This document shows, in pieces, positions 54,974 to 64,000 of a DNA stretch of 64,000 nucleotides. Source of the stretch: Eurosta solidaginis (lineage: Eukaryota > Arthropoda > Insecta > Diptera > Tephritidae). Position 1 is the first letter of the stretch; each line of letters starts with the position of its first letter. Under the pieces are notes generated by a model. That model made no database searches and had not been told where the DNA came from. It saw only the letters and a program-made list of their open reading frames with translations. The translations under genes were made by a program, and so were the position numbers. The stretch lies in the NCBI RefSeq assembly GCF_040869045.1, contig NW_027137032.1:186001-250000 (forward strand), in the 5' to 3' direction.

Positions 54974-56643
54974 GATGAGTTATCTACTTAAATATGATGA
55001 ACAAAACGACTTACGTATTTTAAACATGCTAACCTTTAGCCCGGTAAGCAAATTAAAAAAAAAAACACAATATGTAGGCTACACGAGAACGGAGACGTCG
55101 AGTAACCAAAACAAATGCGTTAAACAAATTCGTACACGTTATCTATCAATTTAACTCTAGGATTAAAGGATATACAACGAGAAACAACGTTTGACAACCT
55201 TTAAACAGTTTTAATAACTATCTCAAAAATTGTCGCTCTGATGCAAACAACTGATGAGTTATCTACTTAAATTTGATGAACAAAACGACTTACGTATTTT
55301 AAACATGCTAACCTTTAGCCCGGTAAGCAAATTAAAAAAAAAACGCAATATGTAGGCTACACGAGAACGGAGACGTCGAGTAACCAAAACAAATGCGTTA
55401 AACAAATTCGTACACGTTATTTATCAATTTAACTCTAGAATTAAAGGATATACAACGAGAAACAACGTTTGACAACCTTTAAACAGTTTTAATAACTATC
55501 TCAAAATTATCGCTCTGATGCAAACAACTGATGAGTTATCTACTTAAATATGATGAACAAAACGACTTACGTATTTTAAACATGCTAACCTTTAGCCCGG
55601 TAAGCAAATTAAAAAAAAAACGCAATATGTGGGCTACACGCGAACTGAGACGTCGAGTAACCAAAACAAATGCGTTAAACAAATTCGTACACGTTATTTA
55701 TCAATTTAACTCTAGAATTAAAGGATATACAACGAGAAACAACGTTTGACAACCTTTAAACAGTTTTAATAACTATCTCAAAAATTGTCGCTCTGATGCA
55801 AACAACTGATGAGTTATCTACTTAAATTTGTTGAACAAAACGACTTACGTATTTTAAGCATGCTAACCTTTAGCCCGGTAAGCAAATTAAAAAAAAAAAC
55901 GCAATATGTAGGCTACACGAGAACGGAGACGTCGAGTAACCAAAACAAATGCGTTAAACAAATTCGTACACGTTATTTATCAATTTAACTCTAGAATTAA
56001 AGGATATACAACGAGAAACAACGTTTGACAACCTTTAAACAGTTTTAATAACTATCTCAAAAATTGTCGCTCTGATGCAAACAACTGATGAGTTATCTAC
56101 TTAAATTTGATGAACAAAACGACTTACGTATTTTAAACATGCTAACCTTTAGCCCGGTAAGCAAATTAAAAAAAAAACGCAATATGTAGGCTACACGAGA
56201 ACGGAGACGTCGAGTAACCAAAACAAATGCGTTAAACAAATTCGTACACGTTATTTATCAATTTAACTCTAGGATTAAAGGATATACAACGAGAAACAAC
56301 GTTTGACAACCTTTAAACAGTTTTAATAACTATCTCAAAAATTGTCGCTCTGATGCAAACAACTGATGAGTTATCTACTTAAATTTGATGAACAAAACGA
56401 CTTACGTATTTTAAACATGCTAACCTTTAGCCCGGTAAGCAAATTAAAAAAAAAAACGCAATATGTAGGCTACACGAGAACGGAGACGTCGAGTAACCAA
56501 AACAAATGCGTTAAACAAATTCGAACACGTTATTTATCAATTTAACTCTAGAATTAAAGGATATACAACGAGAAACAACGTTTGACAACCTTTAAACAGT
56601 TTTAATAACTATCTCAAAAATTATCGCTCTGATGCAAACAACT
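54974..56643. repeat. 6-monomer HOR, copy 1 of 3 (M198-M203), 1,670 bp
   Basis: Monomer order: class 1 with aacAcaat, ttatCtatc and ctaGGatt; class 2 ending in tctcaaaatt (two A short); class 1 gtGggc with cGcgaacTgag; class 3 agcatg; class 2 ctaGGatt; class 2 cgAacacg. Copies 2 and 3 follow immediately at exactly 1,670-bp spacing. Confidence 0.93.
55531..55749 (+). other. Example of an incidental 72-codon open frame in a monomer (not called a gene)
   Basis: The frame starts at the ATG in CTGATGAG and ends at the TGA in GTTTGACAACC. In most monomers an in-frame TAG (gtAggc) stops it. It is open only where that codon is TGG, TAT or TGC and the A-tract is 10 A. About 20 monomers qualify, for example at 4583, 8196, 29632, 32140, 46342 and 61657. 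At 34086 and 42443 a TGA-to-TGG change extends it to 92 codons. The product would be rich in Lys and Arg, without a domain I recognise. Other gtGggc monomers are frameshifted by tract length, so the frame is not maintained. I judge it noncoding. Confidence 0.75.
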
Positions 56644-58313
56644 GATGAGTTATCTACTTAAATATGATGAACAAAACGACTTACGTATTTTAAACATGCT
56701 AACCTTTAGCCCGGTAAGCAAATTAAAAAAAAAAACACAATATGTAGGCTACACGAGAACGGAGACGTCGAGTAACCAAAACAAATGCGTTAAACAAATT
56801 CGTACACGTTATCTATCAATTTAACTCTAGGATTAAAGGATATACAACGAGAAACAACGTTTGACAACCTTTAAACAGTTTTAATAACTATCTCAAAAAT
56901 TGTCGCTCTGATGCAAACAACTGATGAGTTATCTACTTAAATTTGATGAACAAAACGACTTACGTATTTTAAACATGCTAACCTTTAGCCCGGTAAGCAA
57001 ATTTAAAAAAAAACGCAATATGTAGGCTACACGAGAACGGAGACGTCGAGTAACCAAAACAAATGCGTTAAACAAATTCGTACACGTTATTTATCAATTT
57101 AACTCTAGAATTAAAGGATATACAACGAGAAACAACGTTTGACAACCTTTAAACAGTTTTAATAACTATCTCAAAATTATCGCTCTGATGCAAACAACTG
57201 ATGAGTTATCTACTTAAATATGATGAACAAAACGACTTACGTATTTTAAACATGCTAACCTTTAGCCCGGTAAGCAAATTAAAAAAAAAACGCAATATGT
57301 GGGCTACACGCGAACTGAGACGTCGAGTAACCAAAACAAATGCGTTAAACAAATTCGTACACGTTATTTATCAATTTAACTCTAGAATTAAAGGATATAC
57401 AACGAGAAACAACGTTTGACAACCTTTAAACAGTTTTAATAACTATCTCAAAAATTGTCGCTCTGATGCAAACAACTGATGAGTTATCTACTTAAATTTG
57501 TTGAACAAAACGACTTACGTATTTTAAGCATGCTAACCTTTAGCCCGGTAAGCAAATTAAAAAAAAAAACGCAATATGTAGGCTACACGAGAACGGAGAC
57601 GTCGAGTAACCAAAACAAATGCGTTAAACAAATTCGTACACGTTATTTATCAATTTAACTCTAGAATTAAAGGATATACAACGAGAAACAACGTTTGACA
57701 ACCTTTAAACAGTTTTAATAACTATCTCAAAAATTGTCGCTCTGATGCAAACAACTGATGAGTTATCTACTTAAATTTGATGAACAAAACGACTTACGTA
57801 TTTTAAACATGCTAACCTTTAGCCCGGTAAGCAAATTAAAAAAAAAACGCAATATGTAGGCTACACGAGAACGGAGACGTCGAGTAACCAAAACAAATGC
57901 GTTAAACAAATTCGTACACGTTATTTATCAATTTAACTCTAGGATTAAAGGATATACAACGAGAAACAACGTTTGACAACCTTTAAACAGTTTTAATAAC
58001 TATCTCAAAAATTGTCGCTCTGATGCAAACAACTGATGAGTTATCTACTTAAATTTGATGAACAAAACGACTTACGTATTTTAAACATGCTAACCTTTAG
58101 CCCGGTAAGCAAATTAAAAAAAAAAACGCAATATGTAGGCTACACGAGAACGGAGACGTCGAGTAACCAAAACAAATGCGTTAAACAAATTCGAACACGT
58201 TATTTATCAATTTAACTCTAGAATTAAAGGATATACAACGAGAAACAACGTTTGACAACCTTTAAACAGTTTTAATAACTATCTCAAAAATTATCGCTCT
58301 GATGCAAACAACT
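56644..58313. repeat. 6-monomer HOR, copy 2 of 3 (M204-M209), 1,670 bp
   Basis: Identical to copy 1 in all markers I checked, A-tract lengths included. The one difference noticed is aaattTaaaa instead of aaattAaaaa near 57002. Confidence 0.93.
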
Positions 58314-59983
58314 GATGAGTTATCTACTTAAATATGATGAACAAAACGACTTACGTATTTTAAACATGCTAACCTTTAGCCCGGTAAGCAAATTAAAAAA
58401 AAAAACACAATATGTAGGCTACACGAGAACGGAGACGTCGAGTAACCAAAACAAATGCGTTAAACAAATTCGTACACGTTATCTATCAATTTAACTCTAG
58501 GATTAAAGGATATACAACGAGAAACAACGTTTGACAACCTTTAAACAGTTTTAATAACTATCTCAAAAATTGTCGCTCTGATGCAAACAACTGATGAGTT
58601 ATCTACTTAAATTTGATGAACAAAACGACTTACGTATTTTAAACATGCTAACCTTTAGCCCGGTAAGCAAATTAAAAAAAAAACGCAATATGTAGGCTAC
58701 ACGAGAACGGAGACGTCGAGTAACCAAAACAAATGCGTTAAACAAATTCGTACACGTTATTTATCAATTTAACTCTAGAATTAAAGGATATACAACGAGA
58801 AACAACGTTTGACAACCTTTAAACAGTTTTAATAACTATCTCAAAATTATCGCTCTGATGCAAACAACTGATGAGTTATCTACTTAAATATGATGAACAA
58901 AACGACTTACGTATTTTAAACATGCTAACCTTTAGCCCGGTAAGCAAATTAAAAAAAAAACGCAATATGTGGGCTACACGCGAACTGAGACGTCGAGTAA
59001 CCAAAACAAATGCGTTAAACAAATTCGTACACGTTATTTATCAATTTAACTCTAGAATTAAAGGATATACAACGAGAAACAACGTTTGACAACCTTTAAA
59101 CAGTTTTAATAACTATCTCAAAAATTGTCGCTCTGATGCAAACAACTGATGAGTTATCTACTTAAATTTGTTGAACAAAACGACTTACGTATTTTAAGCA
59201 TGCTAACCTTTAGCCCGGTAAGCAAATTAAAAAAAAAAACGCAATATGTAGGCTACACGAGAACGGAGACGTCGAGTAACCAAAACAAATGCGTTAAACA
59301 AATTCGTACACGTTATTTATCAATTTAACTCTAGAATTAAAGGATATACAACGAGAAACAACGTTTGACAACCTTTAAACAGTTTTAATAACTATCTCAA
59401 AAATTGTCGCTCTGATGCAAACAACTGATGAGTTATCTACTTAAATTTGATGAACAAAACGACTTACGTATTTTAAACATGCTAACCTTTAGCCCGGTAA
59501 GCAAATTAAAAAAAAAACGCAATATGTAGGCTACACGAGAACGGAGACGTCGAGTAACCAAAACAAATGCGTTAAACAAATTCGTACACGTTATTTATCA
59601 ATTTAACTCTAGGATTAAAGGATATACAACGAGAAACAACGTTTGACAACCTTTAAACAGTTTTAATAACTATCTCAAAAATTGTCGCTCTGATGCAAAC
59701 AACTGATGAGTTATCTACTTAAATTTGATGAACAAAACGACTTACGTATTTTAAACATGCTAACCTTTAGCCCGGTAAGCAAATTAAAAAAAAAAACGCA
59801 ATATGTAGGCTACACGAGAACGGAGACGTCGAGTAACCAAAACAAATGCGTTAAACAAATTCGAACACGTTATTTATCAATTTAACTCTAGAATTAAAGG
59901 ATATACAACGAGAAACAACGTTTGACAACCTTTAAACAGTTTTAATAACTATCTCAAAAATTATCGCTCTGATGCAAACAACT
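58314..59983. repeat. 6-monomer HOR, copy 3 of 3 (M210-M215), 1,670 bp
   Basis: I found no difference from copy 1 by eye. The block ends where the following monomer (59984) returns to the catGgtaac, gtGggc type of the older 14-monomer HOR. Confidence 0.93.
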
Positions 59984-62900
59984 GATGAGTTATCTACTTA
60001 AATATGATGAACAAAACGACTTACGTATTTTAAACATGGTAACCTTTAGCCCGGTAAGCAAATTAAAAAAAAAACGCAATATGTGGGCTACACGAGAACG
60101 GAGACGTCGAGTAACCAAAACAATTGCGTTAAACAAATTCGTACACGTTATTTATCAATTTAACTCTAGAATTAAAGGATATACAACGAGAAACAACGTT
60201 TGACAACCTTTAAACAGTTTTAATAACTATCTCAAAAATTGTCGCTCTGATGCAAACAACTGATGAGTTATCTACTTAAATTTGTTGAACAAAACGACTT
60301 ACGTATTTTAAGCATGCTAACCTTTAGCCCGGTAAGCAAATTAAAAAAAAAAACACAATATGTAGGCTACACGAGAACGGAGACGTCGAGTAACCAAAAC
60401 AAATGCGTTAAACAAATTCGTACACGTTATTTATCAATTTAACTCTAGTATTAAAGGATATACAACGAGAAACAACGTTTGACAACCTTTAAACAGTTTT
60501 AATAACTATCTCAAAAATTATCGCTCTGATGCAAACAACTGATGAGTTATCTACCTAAATATGATGAACAAAACGACTTACGTATTTTAAACATGCTAAC
60601 CTTTAGCCCGGTAAGCAAATTAAAAAAAAAACGCAATATGTAGGCTACACGAGAACGGAGACATCGAGTAACCAAAACAAATGCGTTAAACAAATTCGTA
60701 CACGTTATTTATCAATTTAACTCTAGAATTAAAGGATATACAACGAGAAACAACGTTTGACAACCTTTAAACAGTTTTAATAACTATCTCAAAAATTGTC
60801 GCTCTGATGCAAACAACTGATGAGTTATCTACTTAAATTTGATGAACAAAACGACTTACGTATTTTAAACATGCTAACCTTTAGCCCGGTAAGCAAATTG
60901 AAAAAAAAACGCAATATGTAGGCTACACGAGAACGGAGACGTCGAGTAACCAAAACAAATGCGTTAAACAAATTCGTACACGTTATTTATCAATTTAACT
61001 CTAGAATTAAAGGATATACAACGAGAAACAACGTTTGATAACCTTTAAACAGTTTTAATAACTATCTCAAAAATTATTGCTCTGATGCAAACAACTGATG
61101 AGTTATCTACTTAAATTTGATGAACAAAACGACTTACGTATTTTAAACATGCTAACCTTTAGCCCGGTAAGCAAATTAAAAAAAAAAACGCAATATGTAG
61201 GCTACACGAGAACGGAGACGTCGAGTAACCAAAACAAATGCGTTAAACAAATTCGTACACGTTATTTATCAATTTAACTCTAGAATTAAAGGATATACAA
61301 CGAGAAACAACGTTTGACAACCTTTAAACAGTTTTAATAACTATCTCAAAAATTGTCGCTCTGATGCAAACAACTGATGAGTTATCTACTTAAATTTGAT
61401 GAACAAAACGACTTACGTATTTTAAACATGCTAACCTTTAGCCCGGTAAGCAAATTAAAAAAAAAAAAACCCAATATGTAGGCTACACGAGAACGGAGAC
61501 GTCGAGTAACCAAAACAAATGCGTTAAACAAATTCGTACCGTTATTTATCAATTTAACTCTAGAATTAAAGGATATACAACGAGAAACAACGTTTGACAA
61601 CCTTTAAACAGTTTTAATAACTATCTCAAAAATTATCGCTCTGATGCAAACAACTGATGAGTTATCTACTTAAATATGATGAACAAAACGACTTACGTAT
61701 TTTAAACATGCTAACCTTTAGCCCGGTAAGCAAATTAAAAAAAAAACGCAATATGTGGGCTACACGAGAACGGAGACGTCGAGTAACCAAAACAAATGCG
61801 TTAAACAAATTCGTACACGTTATTTATCAATTTAACTCTAGAATTAAAGGATATACAACGAGAAACAACGTTTGACAACCTTTAAACAGTTTTAATAACT
61901 ATCTCAAAAATTGTCGCTCTGATGCAAACAACTGATGAGTTATCTACTTAAATTTGTTGAACAAAACGACTTACGTATTTTAAGCATGCTAACCTTTAGC
62001 CCGGTAAGCAAATTAAAAAAAAAACGCAATATGTAGGCTACACGAGAACGGAGACGTCGAGTAACCAAAACAAATGCGTTAAACAAATTCGTACACGTTA
62101 TTTATCAATTTAACTCTAGAATTAAAGGATATACAACGAGAAACAACTTTTGACAACCTTTAAACAGTTTTAATAACTATCTCAAAAATTGTCGCTCTGA
62201 TGCAAACAACTGATGAGTTATCTACTTAAATTTGATGAACAAAACGACTTACGTATTTTAAACATGCTAACCTTTAGCCGGGTAAGCAAATTAAAAAAAA
62301 AACGCAATATGTAGGCTACACGAGAACGGAGACGTCGAGTAACCAAAACAAATGCGTTAAACAAATTCGTACACGTTATTTATCAATTTAACTCTAGGAT
62401 TAAAGGATATACAACGAGAAACAACGTTTGACAACCTTTAAACAGTTTTAATAACTATCTCAAAAATTGTCGCTCTGATGCAAACAACTGATGAGTTATC
62501 TACTTAAATTTGATGAACAAAACGATTTACGTATTTTAAACATGCTAACCTTTAGCCCGGTAAGCAAATTAAAAAAAAACGCAATATGTAGGCTACACGA
62601 GAACGGAGACGTCGAGTAACCAAAACAAATGCGTTAAACAAATTCGTACACGTTATTTATCAATTTAACTCTAGAATTAAAGGATATACAACGAGAAACA
62701 ACGTTTGACAACCTTTAAACAGTTTTAATAACTATCTCAAAAATTATCGCTCTGATGCAAACAACTGATGAGTTATCTACTTAAATATGATGAACAAAAC
62801 GACTTACCTATTTTAAACATGCTAACCTTTAGCCCGGTAAGCAAATTAAAAAAAAACGCAATATGTGGGCTACACGAGAACGGAGACGTCGAGTAACCAA

Positions 62901-64000
62901 AACAAATGCGTTAAACAAATTCGTACACGTTATTTATCAATTTAACTCTAGAATTAAACGATATACAACGAGAAACAACGTTTGACAACCTTTAAACAGT
63001 TTTAATAACTATCTCAAAAATTGTCGCTCTGATGCAAACAACTGATGAGTTATCTACTTAAATTTGTTGAACAAAACGACTTACGTATTTTAAGCATGCT
63101 AACCTTTAGCCCGGTAAGCAAATTAAAAAAAAAACGCAATATGTAGGCTACACGAGAACGGAGACGTCGTGTAACCAAAACAAATGCGTTAAACAAATTC
63201 GTATACGTTATTTATCAATTTAACTCTAGAATTAAAGGATATACAACGAGAAACAACGTTTGACAACCTTTAAACAGTTTTAATAACTATCTCAAAAATT
63301 ATCGCTCTGATGCAAACAACTGATGAGTTATCTACTTAAATTTGATGAACAAAACGACTTACGTATTTTAAACATGCTAACCTTTAGCCCGGTAAGCAAA
63401 TTAAAAAAAAAAACGCAATATGTAGGCTACACAAGAACGGAGACGTCGAGTAACCAAAAAAAACGCGTTAAACAAATTCGTACACGTTATTTATCAATTT
63501 AACTCTAGAATTAAAGGATATACAACGAGAAACAACGTTTGACAACCTTTAAACAGTTTTAATAACTATCTCAAAAATTATCGCTCTGATGCAAACAACT
63601 GATGAGTTATCTACTTAAATATGATGAACAAAACGACTTACGTATTTTAAACATGCTAACCTTTAGGCCGGTAAGCAAATTAAAAAAAAACGCAATATGT
63701 AGGCTACACGAGAACGGAGACGTCGAGTAACCAAAACAAATGCGTTAAACAAATTCGTACACGTTATTTATCAATTTAACTCTAGAATTAAAGGATATAC
63801 AACGAGAAACAACGTTTGACAACCTTTAAACAGTTTTAGTAACTATCTCAAAAATTGTCGCTCTGATGCAAACAACTGATGAGTTATCTACTTAAATTTG
63901 ATGAACAAAGCGACTTACGTATTTTAAACATGCTAACCTTTAGCCCGGTAAGCAAATTAAAAAAAAACGCAATATGTAGGCTACACGAGAACGGAGACGT
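59984..64000. repeat. Return to 14-monomer HOR order (M216-M230), truncated by window end
   Basis: M216-M223 match positions 7-14 of the 14-mer (catGgtaac with gtGggc; aacAcaat; gagacAtcg; three class 2; gtGggc; aacTtttgac), and M224-M229 match positions 1-6 (ctaGGatt; gatTtacg; gtGggc; class 3; cacAagaacgg; class 1). The segment parallels 44667-48.3 kb at an offset of about 15,317 bp. M230 has aaaGcgac like M174. The last monomer is cut at GAGACGT. Confidence 0.83.

Larger units (their letters stand above)
1..64000. repeat. Satellite array, ~278-bp monomer, about 230 copies head to tail
   Basis: The same ~278-bp unit recurs without interruption and in one orientation from the first base to the last. 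229 monomer intervals span 132 to 63878, an average of 278.4 bp. Order within a monomer: GATGAGTTATC, a class-defining segment (aaatATGATG, aaatTTGATG or aaatTTGTTG), ACGACTTACGTA, TTTAGCCCGGTAAGC, an A-tract usually of 8-14 A, CGCAATATGTAGG, GGAGACGTCGAG, TTCGTACACG, CTCTAGAATT, three CAAC blocks, TTTTAATAAC, and TCGCTCTGATGC. Monomers differ mostly by a few substitutions and by A-tract length. Consensus counts are 50 C and 39 G in 278 bp, with 14 CpG. Both edges cut a monomer, so the array continues beyond the window. The family is not one I recognise by name. Centromeric, pericentromeric or subtelomeric location is inference only. Confidence 0.98.
32139..64000. repeat. Zone III: monomers M116-M230, no L-type variants
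   Basis: Class order: M116-M123 = 1,3,2,1,2,2,2,1; M124-M137 = 2,2,1,3,2,1,1,3,1,2,2,2,1,3; M138 = 2; M139-M147 = 1,3,2,2,2,1,3,2,2; M148-M156 the same; M157-M168 = 1,3,2,1,1,3,1,2,2,2,1,3; M169-M197 = 2,2,1,3,2,2,2,2,1,3,2,2,1,3,2,2,3,1,2,1,3,1,2,2,1,1,3,2,2; M198-M215 = three times 1,2,1,3,2,2; M216-M230 = 1,3,1,2,2,2,1,3,2,2,1,3,2,1,2. Recurrent variants are gtGggc in class 1, agcatg in class 3, ctaGGatt, cgAacacg, catGgtaac and aacAcaat. Confidence 0.87.

Noticed and set aside
61382..61600. A 72-codon reading frame on the minus strand
   Set aside because: It is open only because M221 has a one-base loss (cgtaCCg) and a 13-A tract ending in acCcaat. No other monomer shares it and it is antisense to an ordinary repeat unit.
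1..64000. CRISPR array
   Set aside because: The repeat unit fills the whole period. There are no unique spacers, and the unit is about ten times longer than a CRISPR repeat.
1..64000. CENP-B box
   Set aside because: I looked for the TTCGnnnnAnnCGGG core on both strands. The only CGGG context (reverse of CCCGGTAAGC) is preceded by AATTTGCTTAC, which does not match.
1..64000. Transposable element or unrelated insertion inside the array
   Set aside because: Monomer spacing stays at about 278 bp throughout and no interval departs from it by more than A-tract and small indel variation. No terminal repeats or target-site duplications were seen.
1..64000. Inverted segments within the array
   Set aside because: All monomers read in the same direction; no reverse-complement copy of the GGAGACGTCGAG or TTTAGCCCGG segments was found on the plus strand.

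Overview
The whole window is one head-to-tail satellite DNA array. About 230 monomers averaging 278.4 bp fill all 64,000 bases in one orientation, with a partial monomer at each edge. I number monomers M1 (starts at 132) to M230 (starts at 63878), taking the G of the conserved GATGAGTTATC block as base 1. I see no gene, transposon, RNA gene of a known family, CRISPR array or unrelated insertion. The consensus monomer is about 32% GC and carries 14 CpG, roughly twice the number expected from its base composition. A multi-kilobase array with higher-order structure points to eukaryotic heterochromatin, possibly (peri)centromeric or subtelomeric. The absence of CpG decay fits a genome with little CpG methylation here, as in many invertebrates. 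I cannot name the species.

Monomers fall into classes by bases 17-27: class 1 reads aaatATGATG, class 2 aaatTTGATG, class 3 aaatTTGTTG. Prefix L marks actCaaa in place of actTaaa. Shared private mutations show nested higher-order repeats (HORs), and variant usage splits the window into three zones. Zone I (1-19887) has L2/L3 monomers and 12- to 13-monomer HORs of about 3.34-3.6 kb. Zone II (19888-32138) has an 11-monomer HOR of 3.06 kb with an extra two-monomer duplication. Zone III (32139-64000) has no L monomers and many ctaGGatt and gtGggc variants. It holds a 14-monomer HOR (3.9 kb), a 9-monomer tandem duplication (2.5 kb) and a nearly perfect triplication of a 6-monomer unit (3 x 1,670 bp at 54974-59983), which looks like the most recent expansion.

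The most interesting non-obvious signal is a hammerhead-ribozyme-like arrangement in nearly every monomer: CTGATGA, a 6-bp bulged stem II, AAA in place of GAA, and a 3-bp stem III (ACG/CGT) closed by ACTTA and followed by A at the cleavage position. The consensus lacks the catalytic G12, but one monomer (M81, near 22426) has it. This is a hypothesis from reading the sequence; no covariance-model search or assay was done.

Reading frames of 60-92 codons are incidental. They appear only where the in-frame TAG at the gtAggc site is mutated and the A-tract length happens to keep phase, or where other tract lengths open another frame. They are not annotated as genes.
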